A DNA stretch of 64,000 bases from Bryum argenteum (taxonomy: Eukaryota > Streptophyta > Bryopsida > Bryales > Bryaceae). The notes below the pieces were generated by a model. The model had not been told where the DNA came from and ran no database searches. It worked only from the letters and a program-made list of their open reading frames with translations. Below are positions 49,851 through 61,700 of this stretch, piece after piece. The translations under genes were made by a program, and so were the position numbers. Position 1 is the stretch's first letter, and every line of letters begins with the position of its first letter. Location of the stretch: positions 24,828,758 through 24,892,757 of the forward strand of contig CM073323.1 of NCBI GenBank assembly GCA_037043015.1, read 5' to 3'.

Positions 49851-50935
49851 CAACTTTCTTATGTAACTGATGCTCAATTGAAGCAATGTCTTAAAACTTT
49901 TAACTGATGCTCAATTTAAGCAATGTCTAAAAACTTGCTCTAGCTACGTTGTTAATCTCAAATTTACAAATCATGAATATTGTTGTTTATTTTCTTGAAA
50001 ATGTTACGAAAACAAGTTCCACGACGTTGCTTCACTTCAGCAATTTTTGATAATAAAACGTTATCAACTCCCCCCAATCTTAGTAGTCATGGTTATTGCT
50101 CCTTTGGTATCCAAAAGCAATACCTATATGGCGTCATTTGGCATTCACCATTAGAACCTATTATCTTGCGAATTGTTGCTCAAGTGAAGTTGTGGTACTT
50201 ACTCTAACAACGTAACTTTCAAAACAATAAGTAATGTTACTAGATAATCATAAATTTGAGGTCAATATCATTAAATTACTCCTACTCGCCATAGCCTCCA
50301 CCAATATAGAATTGCCTCTGAACACTCTCTAATGGGATCATCTCAACCACGGAGACAACCAATACATTTTCAAAACTTTTAATTACACAATCAATTATGG
50401 TCTCTAGCAATGACTTGAAGATTCATAGAGAGATTTGTGAAACATTCACGCTTCCACATACTGGAATGAGAGGAGAAAGTAGAAAATTAGTTTACAATTT
50501 AAGAAACTAATGAAAGATAGGTGCCAAATACCAAAACACAAATATTAAACAAAAGAATGTCATAGAAGTAGTAGTTACTACTTGAATTTGACCCCATTTG
50601 CCACATTTTTGTTCATAAAAGCCACATTTGGGGAGTAGCTTGAACTACGTTTTCACACGTTTCTGCTACAACGTAGTTTCTAAAGTTACATTTTACATTA
50701 CTTTGCTATTTAACAACATGGGAAAAAACTTCTTTTTCAACTTGAACATTACAATCTCACAAATGGTGAGGAAATCAAATTTAAAATTTGGTATGCATGT
50801 ACATGTACAAGTTAAGTACTAGATCTTACGATTACATACTTCAAAACTTGTCAAAATTCAGAAAAATTACCTTCATCAAAAGAGGGCAGGTTTGAGGGTT
50901 TTCGGTTGTTTTAAGACTGCTCACCTTTAGGAGTT
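49850..50935. repeat. Dispersed repeat with AACGTTGCTTCA motifs, copy B
   Basis: This is the second copy of the family at 44540-46645. It shares AACGTTATCAACTCCCCCC (50057), GACGTTGCTTCACTTCAGCA (50022) and, at the right, GATCTTACGATTACATACTT then CAAAACTTGTC (about 50822), which matches copy A at about 46552. Copies A and B lie in the same orientation on either side of the PRA1 gene. Homology is patchy, so boundaries are approximate. Confidence 0.5.
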
Positions 50936-51208
50936 AAAGCAAATTCAAGAACATTGCTTCACTTAACACCGTTTATAGAAAACACTTTTAAAAATTAAAA
51001 ATAAATAAAAATAAATAAATAAATTTTAAAATTTTTTAAAAAAAATATATAAAAAAATAAATTGCACACCATCCAACTCATCCCACTCGAGATACCTACA
51101 CCCATTCTTCCCTCGGAATTGGGATTGAACTGGAACTCAGATACCCAAAACTCGGTTCTCTCCTTGGTGCATAAGTGTAACCAAGAGTAAAACTGCCAGT
51201 TGAGTGTA
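50936..51208. other. Intergenic AT-rich DNA
   Basis: The stretch has A-rich text (AAAATAAATAAA words at 50990-51060) and no gene or defined repeat. Confidence 0.4.
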
Positions 51209-51911
51209 TTAACCCCTTAACGTGCTCAAGGTGTTTTTAGCCAAAAACTCATTTACAAAAAAGTGTCATAGATGGAAATGAAGATAAGCTATGTAGATTT
51301 TAACCATACAAACTTGGGATAAACATGTTGTAGATCATGTGGATTAAAATTTGAGTCATGAAACCAGATAGGTTGCGAGATTATAACGTATTAGTACGCA
51401 CAACTGATTACAAATTACCATCATTTTTGCTTTGAAGTGAAAATACTGCTAATAAGAGATTTGCAATCAAATAATCATCGACTAAAAAGTTGTCCATCTT
51501 CATCTCAAAGACACTCTTGTACCAAAAAAGTTGATTAAAAAAATATCTTGACTCAACTGATAGCCTTGCAGTGGTGAAAACTGCTAAAAAAAAAAAGTCC
51601 AATACTAGACCCCTTGCACTCAAATTTGTGCCATATCTTCAATATTTCTTCGATCGGGTCAAGGTTTTTACCACTAAAACTAGAATATAATTTGAATCCA
51701 TTCAAAAAAATAAAGTCAAAATTCAACGGTGGATGAAGGAGCTCTAGCTCCTCAAAGATCATCCATGTTTTCACTTGTAATCTTCGCATATATTTGTATA
51801 TCATGTGGGATACACCCATGTGTTTGATTATTAGTTAAAATACTATTAGAGGATTGTTGTCTTGAAGTGTAAAAAATTCCAAAAATGAACACATGGACGT
51901 TTTAAAGTTAA
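51209..51911. mobile_element. TTAA-family non-autonomous element with internal deletion, about 703 bp
   Basis: The left end is TTAACCCCTTAACGTGC and the right end GGACGTTTTAAAGTTAA, an imperfect inverse. From the left, about 570 bp align with the elements at 22753 and, inverted, at 5750-7026 (shared GTGTTTTTAGCCAAAAACTC, GTGTCATAGATGGAAATGAA, TTGTAGATCATGTGG). After about 51775 the similarity stops and only the terminal repeat returns, so the other part of the element is missing or replaced. Non-coding. Confidence 0.6.
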
Positions 51912-52728
51912 TCCTCTCCTAAGATTAGAGCATCTTTATCTATGCACCCTAAAATAAGACTGATCATGTCTTTTTTTGGCATGTAAATACTTTATGCTAC
52001 ACTTTTTGGCCCTTGGTGAATTAAAATTTTAGTAGCCCCAATTGGAGAATGGTGTGTTCTAGAGTCTCACCAAGTATACAAGTGCCTTACATTTATTCCA
52101 AGTTCAAATATTTTGAAAATTGTACATTGACTACCAAAGTGAAAATTGTTTAGTGTCTTGCCAAATTTGGGCATGCTAGTTTTTTCCATGAAAGAGCCAT
52201 AGTAATTTGCCTTGCCACCTTTTCTCAAACCTTCTTAGACTTTTGAGTACTCCCCTTGCACCTTTTAAGTTACATTCCCCTCCCCCCCCCTTTTTCTAAT
52301 ACATTTGCTACCAAGGTGTTTAGTGGCTTGCAAACTTTTAACATGCCTTACCTTTCCACCTTTTCTTTAACCTTCTCATACATTTGAGTATTTCCCTTGC
52401 ACCTTCTGAGTTACTTTTTCTATGAATTTAAAGTCCATCCACTATTGTGATAAAGATTGCAACATTTCTAAGACCCTCATTCATTGGACCTTTTACATCC
52501 ATTTTAGATACATCCATTTTAGTTTATTTTAGATAATTGATGATAGATACCTCTACCTTGTGAAGCCAATTTTACATCTCTTCTTGTAAATACGAGCAAA
52601 CACATATACATTAGTAATAAGACCTCATAAGAAAAAAAATTTGATTAGCAGGGCCTAGAGTCTCAAAGATTCCCTTGAGCATCTTCAAAATCACATTGCA
52701 CCTCTTCATAAACTCTATGAAAGAAAAG

Positions 52729-52761
<33 letters not shown>

Positions 52762-52915
52762 ATGAATGCATCTTCAAGAGGGAGATTACGAAAGCAACTT
52801 TTTTCCCCCCTTCTAAATCCTTGAAATAGTAATGAAGAGATGACACTCATTGAATTACAATATTCCTATGGAAACCCATGGTCCCACCAATAGGTTCAAG
52901 TGCTTTAATTTTATT

Positions 52916-52954
<39 letters not shown>

Positions 52955-53230
52955 TTTTTTTATTTTTTTTTTTAAAAGCACAAAAACAAAAACAAAACAA
53001 TTTGAAGATTAAAGTAGAAGTAAAAGGAAAGGTGGCCAAAGGTTCTACCCAAGTGAAAGGAAACGGAAAAGACCTTGTAAAAACAGGCGTGGACAGGACA
53101 TCCCTCAAGCTGGGACTTACCCAACACTTGCCCGCCCATACTCCGTGCTCAGCCAAAAAACGACAATCTTATTTTCTTTCATTTTTTGAGGCCTTCAACT
53201 ACTTTCTTTTTTGAAATTTTAAGTTCTAAA
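51912..53230. other. Intergenic DNA with simple repeats
   Basis: It contains a poly(C) run at about 52283-52290, poly(A) at about 52730-52757 and a (TTTA)n tract at about 52913-52970. TTGCACCTT-containing sentences recur near 52255 and 52395 (CTTTTCT...AACCTTCT...ACTTTTGAGTA), suggesting a local duplication. No gene seen. Confidence 0.5.
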
Positions 53231-54579
53231 ATGGGATCTAAGACCTCATCTTACCTTTGGAGGATCCACCCATGGTATCATGGTTGACATCAACAAGCTG
53301 CTCTACCGGGGAAAGATTGATGGAGCTCCGGGCGCACCGGAAGCTTGCCCTAGCCGCCACCCCTCCTCTACACCGCCGCTGCGCCCAAGATTGCACGTCA
53401 TGGGTCCTGTGCACCCCCCTCACCTTCGTCGTGCACACCGTCTCGCCTGAACGCCTGCGAGAAGCGCCATCTTTCGAACCTGGAGGCGACAAAATCTTCA
53501 CAGAAGTCGACTCACCAACAAATTTTCCTAGCGAACTCGTAGCCGCAGTGTTTCTCAACACCCGATTCGGCCCACCAAATGTAGTGAGTCGCAGACACAG
53601 TTTCAAGCTCAACAACAGTGCAACATGTGAGATACACAACTGCCAGCGGCACCAAGAAGGCTATCTCAAAGCGCGCACATCCAGACGAAGAACTGCAGAA
53701 GCAGTCCACCGGGCACGCAACGTAGCCCCAACTCACAAGGCAGTTTCTCTACCCCAAGTGCTCTTCTCTCTATTTCTTCCTAGTTATCTTCCTAGTTACA
53801 AAGATAGAGCACGCACACAATTTGCAACCAAACCGCACTCAGACAACACCCAAAACGAGAACACAGCGCAAACCAGAAACGCATTCAATTTACACAAAAC
53901 CACACACCACCGTAATGAAAACAACAGTACACATCCACAAACACACACTCTGAGTCTTAAGATCCTATTCTTTACTCCGAGTCCCAAACACACAATCCAC
54001 TGCACCACCTCCGTATCCCCTCCACGCATAAAATTACCCAAAACCCTACAACCCACACTACACACAGTCAACCATCACACACTTAAATGGCCACGCCACA
54101 CCCGCTTCAGCCACAGCCACCGCAAATGGAACTACGCCTTGATCACACAAACAGCTCGCAGCACCTCCGTCTTCACTCCAGCCTCCCTTCAACAGAACTC
54201 CCCCGCACACGAAGCACCCCAACCGCAGACTCCCAACGTCATCCTCACAGGTGCACCTGAAACCACCACAGAACAACCCATCAACAAACCTAAGGTCTAC
54301 ACTCACCCAAGCAGACAAACCCTCAACGGTCCTCTGCCTCCAACCCTGCCATACAAACACAAAAAATCACCTGGAAAATTCTACCGCACCTCTGTAACAC
54401 TCCTATAGGACACCTGTATCACCGTTTTTATGCCCAAATTGGCAAACTCCGCTCCTCCACTCCTACATCAGTCCCAAGACCTTACCCAACACCATTGGCC
54501 TCCCTATAAAACCCCCAGACCAACTCACAAACAATTACACCATTACATTCTAGCCCTCTCACTACCCTCACAGCACACC

Positions 54580-56235
54580 ATGGCTCGGGACACTTCTCCC
54601 GTCGTGAAGAAGTCCCGCACTCTCAAGACCAAGGGAGCCCCTCTGTCACCTTCTCACATTTCTCCGTCTCCTGCTAAGTCCACAGGTTCCAGCAAGCGCA
54701 AGGAGCACGATGCCAACGACCTCAAGACGCCGGGAGCCCCCACAGCAAACACCATGACTGGAGTAGCCAACCACACTGCCACTCCGCAACTACCACAGTC
54801 TGTTCTCCCAGCACGCCCCTCCCCGAGCTCGAAGCGACCACGCAACGACCAGTCACAAGTGAGCAGCGACACAGAGAACACATCTGCCTCAGCCCCACAG
54901 AGCCGGCCCGCACACTCCACCAGAGACTCTGCCTCAAGCGAATACATGAGCGCCCCTGTCAGCACCATAGCGGCATTGAAGATCACGAATACTCCACCTC
55001 CGAAGCACTACCTTCCTGCAGCAGAACACCTCGAACGACAGCGAATGCCCAAGACAATTTCAGGCAAATCTCTCTCTCCTAACTCCATCCTCCTCTCTGC
55101 TGACTGTATCCCACACCTATGGCACTCCTTTAGCGTACACGAGTATCTTAACATACAGGCTAACCTCCCTGAGTGTAGAAAACTAACTCCTGAAGCGCTA
55201 ATAGAAGGAGTTATGCCTGATACAGAAATGGTAGAATTCCATGCATGCAGGCACGCATTTCCACATGTTGCCCAAAAAATGTACCCCACAGATAGACTAG
55301 ATGGAGTCCCATGGCAGTACCTACACTTGACTCAAATCCCCTTTCATACAGAGATAGAGCCCAGCACTGGACTATGTAGCACATACCAGATTATAATTCG
55401 ATTCGATAAAGATTATCACCATATGACTAAATCACAAGTCCAGGAAGCTGCAACTAACAGATTTGCTTTGATGAGGATACCCCTGGCCAACCGGTTCAGA
55501 GAACCGATTAGCGCAATTGTTAACAGGAGGACTCACGGGTGGCTCGGCTTCCTCCGAGCTGACTTACTCTACCCGGAGAAGGATGCAGTAGCCCTGCTAA
55601 AGGGCCACAGGGTTTTCACGCTACAGTTGCAGGACTCCTCCTTTGTCGTCGGCAAAGTTGAAAAAGGATACGAGTTCACCACAGCAGCTCACAACCGTCG
55701 CCTCCAAATAGCAGGAACCTCGCTCTCATCTTACAACTCCAGGCAGCTCCAAACACACCTCACCACCATCTGCTACAAACAATCAGGTTTCGCAGAAGTT
55801 GTAGGTGTTGCAAAAAAGTTCACTAATGCAACTACTGCAGAGATTACAGTGACAGGGGACGGTACCAAGGAGTTCTTCATGAAGGCACCCCCGACCTTGA
55901 ACGAGCTGCCTATGCAGGTAACAGAAGCCCCGGCACCGAACGGACCGCTCCAGCCACCGGCCGCCAGAGGTCTCAGCACCACCATACTTGTCCGCGGCCT
56001 CAACACTGCAACCACACAAAAAGATACGTCCATCGCCCTACACAAGCTTATGGGACCTCAGAACATCATCACCATCTACTACAACAAAGCACAAGATGAC
56101 CCGCAAGGCCGGCACGATGGCATCGCGACCATCCGTTGTCTCAACAGCGCAGTTTATACGCGATGGTGCTCTGAGCGCAAGGTTCCACTTCTGCGACGTC
56201 TGGTCGACTTTGCCCCCACTGCGCGCGCCGCCTGA
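54580..56235 (+). CDS. LINE ORF1 protein
   Basis: 551 codons from an ATG in good context (CACCATGG); the same frame is open further upstream to 54430 but that part is low complexity. ORF1 proteins of LINEs bind the element's RNA in the retrotransposition complex. Residues 1-150 are Ser/Pro/Lys-rich and basic, likely disordered. The middle (LSPNSILLSADCIPHLWHSF to about residue 440) is folded-looking and unrecognised. The last 85 residues (STTILVRGLNTATTQKD... TIRCLNSAVYTRW) have the spacing of an RNA-recognition-motif-like fold, which is common in LINE ORF1 proteins, but this is a weak match. The frame is intact. Confidence 0.65.
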   Translation: MARDTSPVVKKSRTLKTKGAPLSPSHISPSPAKSTGSSKRKEHDANDLKTPGAPTANTMTGVANHTATPQLPQSVLPARPSPSSKRPRNDQSQVSSDTENTSASAPQSRPAHSTRDSASSEYMSAPVSTIAALKITNTPPPKHYLPAAEHLERQRMPKTISGKSLSPNSILLSADCIPHLWHSFSVHEYLNIQANLPECRKLTPEALIEGVMPDTEMVEFHACRHAFPHVAQKMYPTDRLDGVPWQYLHLTQIPFHTEIEPSTGLCSTYQIIIRFDKDYHHMTKSQVQEAATNRFALMRIPLANRFREPISAIVNRRTHGWLGFLRADLLYPEKDAVALLKGHRVFTLQLQDSSFVVGKVEKGYEFTTAAHNRRLQIAGTSLSSYNSRQLQTHLTTICYKQSGFAEVVGVAKKFTNATTAEITVTGDGTKEFFMKAPPTLNELPMQVTEAPAPNGPLQPPAARGLSTTILVRGLNTATTQKDTSIALHKLMGPQNIITIYYNKAQDDPQGRHDGIATIRCLNSAVYTRWCSERKVPLLRRLVDFAPTARAA

Positions 56236-56274
56236 GCAGCAATTTTTCCAGCGAGAGCGACAAGAAATCGGCAG

Positions 56275-56637
56275 ATGACCGCCCCCACGCGCGAAATACT
56301 CCAAGACGCCCTCACTGCTATGAGGAACGAGACCCCTCATGGCCCATCGCTAACACAAATCAAAGAGACCATCTTACAAGGAGTCGAAAACCTACAGCAA
56401 CGAATTCAGACCCTGAGTGCTGAAGTCAATCACCATACCACAAAGACTATCGACGTTGCTGCCGCGGCCCAACAATCACAGCACCAACATCTACTCCTAC
56501 AACTCCAACTCCTCACCACGGCTTCGAGTGATTACTCGAAGCACATGAGCGGTATTGCCAACACCTTACTAGCAGGGCCTATGCAGCAGACTCCTACCCG
56601 CCCCCCTGGATTCAATTTGCCAACAAGTCATGATTAG
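56275..56637 (+). CDS. Small middle ORF of the LINE, coiled-coil-like
   Basis: 120 codons starting 39 nt after the ORF1 stop. The middle is helical and heptad-like (IKETILQGVENLQQRIQTLS, then QSQHQHLLLQLQLLTT), so a coiled coil is probable; the ends are Pro-rich. No family is recognised. Its stop (TAG, 56635-56637) overlaps the next ATG in ATGATTAG, so it could serve as the upstream partner for termination-reinitiation translation of ORF2. It might instead have been the C-terminal part of ORF1 before a frame-breaking change, because coiled coils are common in ORF1 proteins. Confidence 0.5.
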   Translation: MTAPTREILQDALTAMRNETPHGPSLTQIKETILQGVENLQQRIQTLSAEVNHHTTKTIDVAAAAQQSQHQHLLLQLQLLTTASSDYSKHMSGIANTLLAGPMQQTPTRPPGFNLPTSHD

Positions 56638-58732
56638 ACACCACACACTATCCTTAGCATGGTTACTGCTGCTTTACTACAATGCTTATTACAATACTCC
56701 TTGTAATGCAATACTTTCTCTCTACGATCCATCTTACATCTCACCCATGCCTGACACAAGTCCTACAAAATGCACTCATGTTACACCGATCCTCCACTGC
56801 CTATCTCATGGAGGTCGCCCTACTGCAACCTACATAACCTCGAAACAACACACGAAAATACACAAAACTCAAGAGCAAACAGCAAGACAAAAAACTCGCT
56901 TACCCTCTCCCACTGACGATCACACAGCACTACATCAACAGCGCCCCTGCCCGAACCCACAACCCACGCCAAACTTTATCGCCACATCTGCAGCGCTCAA
57001 CACTCGGCCCACAGCGCCATATCCAAGAAACCGACGCTACCCCGCCACTCGCCCCACGCCTCAGCTCCACACCAGAGCACCGTACCGCTCAAACCAACCG
57101 CACAAAGCCACAAATAATACTCGCCTGGCCGCCCAACACACCCTAACCACAGATAGCTCCCATTCCCTCTCAGCCATTTTTTCCTCAACTCACGCACTCT
57201 CAAACGAACAGCCACGCCCACAAACGCAACAGCGCCCCCACTGCACCGAAACACAGCCTCTCAACACGGCGCGACACACAGCACCTGCATGTGGTAACAA
57301 GAACCTCTCCAAACCTCCTGCAACGGGTACCGCAATGCCCAAAACCTACACGGAAAATCTCCAAACACAAGGCAGAACGAGCCCCCACAAGCCGAGCCAC
57401 CCACGGCCAGAACAGATCGCAACCCAGGCAAGTCTCTGTCCGGACAGCCGACAAGTCAGATATGGCAAATCAGCCAAATCATTACCACACCTATTACCGT
57501 GGGACCTACCACCGCACAACACCCCTTCATCACTTGCCCAAACTCCTAAACCCAATATGGCCCTTAAACCACCCCAACACCATACCCCATTCCCAACAGT
57601 TAAAAGAACTTCACCCACCACACATATTAAAACATATATTTATGTCCCATCAAAACCCCCTAGCAAATCAAACCTCGTCATTTCCAAAAACCTTCAAGTC
57701 CCTTCTCTAAACGCAAACCTGACTTCAAAACTAAACACAACATTAGCACACACACCACCCCTCCAAAACAAACACCAAAAAAACATCTACCTACACAACA
57801 ACCAACTTAACCATAACACCAAAACCACCAGCACAAACGCCCACCCTGCATATTTTGCACCCCTATACATAACTAGAACACCACTAACCCCACCCCGCAC
57901 ACTCCAACACCTTCCTCTCTATAGCCGCACCACCACATCAAACACACAAATACACACAAAAACAACCACAAAAGCCTCACCCCACAGCAAAAACTCCACC
58001 CCCTTCAAACGGGCTCGGCCTCCCGGCCTCGCCATACAAAGAAATGAACAAAATCACCACAACGCTACCACCAAACCCTATCCGCAATACAAACGCGACG
58101 CCACACACAACCGACAATCGCTCCAGACCCCGCATAACACCCCCAATCTTATCCACATTCCCACAGAACCTACTAAACACCAACAAACCAATCTGAAAAA
58201 CCACCTACTCACTCTTCTCCACTCTAACCCCAATCTTCACCATAAAACTAAAAACACCATCACAATCACAACATCTACACACCTAAACCTTGCCATACAC
58301 ACGCCCTTTCACCACCAACTAACTCAAGAACACATATTTTCAAACCCACATTACCATTTAAACTTCCAAAAATCCTACACATCCCATCTCCCCCAACATA
58401 CAATACACAAAACCAACGAAGTCCCCAATTTACACATCAAAACTCACAATCCCCATACACCCACTTACAAACCCTTAAACCCCAAAACGTCTGTAATCCA
58501 AACCCTACTGTGCCAAATCTCAATCCATCCACCGCCAAATAGACCAGGGACAACAAAGTATACACATTTCAGCACACAAAACTGCATATTCCCAACAGAA
58601 ATTCCACTACCAAATTTGTTCAACACAATCACCATTACCTTCATAATATACACCAAACTTCAATACCGTAAACTGCAAACCATAACTAAAAATTACTATT
58701 CTGTTCCAAACTACCTATTTCTATTAAGCTGC

Positions 58733-58759
58733 GGGGATATAGAATCAAACCCTGGCCCT
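58733..58759 (+). other. 2A-type ribosome-skipping motif GDIESNPGP in LINE ORF2
   Basis: The codons read GDIESNPGP, an exact match to the 2A consensus D-x-E-x-N-P-G-P, preceded by hydrophobic YLFLLSC as in active 2A sequences. Skipping would occur between the Gly (58754-58756) and the final Pro (58757-58759), releasing a 709-residue upstream product and starting the endonuclease/RT polyprotein with Pro. 2A sequences of this form are known in trypanosome L1Tc and in several animal non-LTR elements, usually N-terminal to the endonuclease, as here. Activity is inferred from the motif only. Confidence 0.85.
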
Positions 58760-61700
58760 ATGCCCAATGTACTACATTCCCACCCTGCTTCACATAGAAG
58801 ACATAGCCGTACATATTTTATTCCAAACACAATAATACTTCACCCCGAGTACAAACATCTAGCAACAACATTCTCACCCGTCATACAAACAACACATTCC
58901 GACCACCTAAATAGCACACACAAATACCCACGCCTCACAAGATACATTCACAATCATCCTCAATTTCCCCCACCCAACATACTCTATGCCCTCATCACCA
59001 CTATTGGACCCCAACTTACTATGTGCGAGCAACACATAACCTCGAACCCCACCCCCCAATGGACAACATCTCTCCTCAACAAACTCTCTAGACTACCCAA
59101 CATTCCCGCAAGACACTTAAACACTCCACACCCATACACACATTTCATAAACACCCAACAAGAAATCATCAAACCCACTCCAACCATCCACAAAGAACTC
59201 TATACTCACATCATAGAAAATGCTAACTCTGCTACCACACAAACCCTACAAGACACCTTTCCTTACCTTCCTGAATCACTAATAAAAGAAGCTCTTAGAT
59301 GCACTGAAAAACTTCCTGAATACTCTCACCCTCCTACACTACCACCCGCACCCCCCATACAAACCCATCCACACATCACCACACAACAAAACACTCAAAT
59401 CATTACCTGGAATGCAGCCTCACTCAATACTGCCATACCAAATCTTCACCTACTCACACATACCAACCCTGCAATAATAACTATACAAGAAACAAAACTC
59501 ACAGCCAACAAATCTACTAAATACATTCAACGCATGCTACCACAATACAAACTCATTTTTAATAACACACAGGCACTAACCCGGTGTGTACAACAAAGAA
59601 TGCCATACACCCCCGCTAGAGGAGGCCTTCTAACCCTCGTACATCAAAACTACGCCTCCCCAGGAAACATCACCAAAATTCCTCCCAAGCAAACATCTCA
59701 CCTTACTTACAAATCATTCACATCGCCAACAAACCTCTCACACACCCTGTTACTCATCCACTTATATATGCCATCCCACATTGAAGACATAGACCTAATC
59801 CCCTTATTAAACACTCAAATCACCACACACATAAATTCGCACCCAAACCACATACAAATTCTCTCTGTGGAGACTTTAATAGGGATATTGCCCTAATTGG
59901 TCGACAGAATGCACACACCAATACACCACCACAAGAAGAAGATACTCAATGGCGTGCATTCACAGATAGTCTTAATCTCAAATACACACCCACAAATAGC
60001 CCCTATTCCAGACAAGGCGGTCATAACTATACTGACACAAGCCTTATTGATGGCTATTACACAAACTCCCAACACCACCACCTTTTCACATCCACCACCA
60101 ACCACTCCCAAGAACTGAATTCAGACCACTCCCCGGTAACACTCCACATTCCCCAACAAACACTTATAACACGCCTCCCACCAATACCCGCTGCAAAACC
60201 TCCACGCATTCTAAACCCCATCCCACAAACTAACTTAGACACATTCATAACTACATTTTTTGAACAAAACCTACTCTCTATCAACGACCTTTCAACAACA
60301 TTACAACAAGATCAACTTTCCCCCGAAGAATGGTCCGCTGCGTGCACAAAATTAGACGATCTCATAAACAAAATCACAGATACATTACTCGCAACATGTA
60401 CTGCCCCCCCCATCCCTACCCTCACGTCACACACAACCCTCCAAGGTGGATTCCTACCTCGTAAAACACAAAAAGAATGGAAAAAACACCTCTCCACATA
60501 CCACCTAACTCGTAAGACAATTTACATTGCTAATAACAATGCCAATTGGAGATTACATCCAATAATACAAACTACACAGCAACATACGCATACAAAAATA
60601 CCACCACCCCCAGAAACGGATGATACTAAGCAAAACTGGCTAAACGAACTAGCAGACTTAGCCAAAACCGCAAACAAAAAAGCACGATCCATTACCACAA
60701 AATACACCAGACAATCCATTAAAAAAGCCATAACCAAATACAGACAATTATACGACATTAGCCCCAAAAAAATAAACAATCGAGTATTCAAAAACCTCAA
60801 AACTCCGCCACTTGACTGCATTACCACTCATAACAACGAAATCCTTACCAGCCCGGAAGATATAGCGCAGGAAATCTACTCACAACAATCTATCACAAAT
60901 CGCCCAACTATCCCAACATGCTATTTTCAACCGGAACACCCACAACACTGCACGTGTGCAGTAAGACAATACCAATGGCATGAATTAGATGGCTTTACCC
61001 TTGAAAAACGGGGCACCCCAGAAATCCCCCTGCACACTTACTACAATCGCGATATCTTTGACATATGCCTAAAAAACCTCTCCTCAAACAAAGCCCCCGG
61101 CCCCGATAAAATCCCCAACTCCATTCTCAAACACATGCCAGACTCATTCCACACACTTCTATACCTCTTTTTCTCCCATTGTTATAAACAAAAACAAATA
61201 CCCGCATCCTGGAAAACCAGCCTTACTATATTACTCTATAAAAAAGGTGATCCCTCACTTCTCCCAAACCACAGACCCATTGCTTTAGCTAACACAATAT
61301 ATAAACTATTTACTAGCACACTAACATTCATGTTATCAGCCTACGGCGAACACCACCAAATACTACATGACAGCCAAGAAGGCTTCCGCGCTGAACGTAG
61401 CACCTCAAGGCAAATACAACTTATCACAGCTGCACTTGAAGATGCCAAACTCACAAACCAAGACATTTACATTATGTATATAGATTTCAAAAACGCCTTT
61501 GGCTCTCTAGACCATGCAAGACTCTTAGCAATAATACACGATCTTGGTTACCCAGAAGACTTTGTCGCACTAATTGGTAATATCTATTCCCATTCCACCA
61601 CTACCTACACCGGCAAACACTTTGGCCAAACAAAACCAATTCCAATCCAAAGAGGCACTATCCAAGGTGACACATTAAGCCCATATCTCTTTATCATATT

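Noticed and set aside
53257..54408. A 383-codon open frame upstream of LINE ORF1
   Set aside because: It has no recognisable domain, its second half is Thr/His/Pro-rich as expected from the A/C-rich strand, and it stops before the well-placed ORF1 start. I treat it as leader sequence and give it no separate gene.
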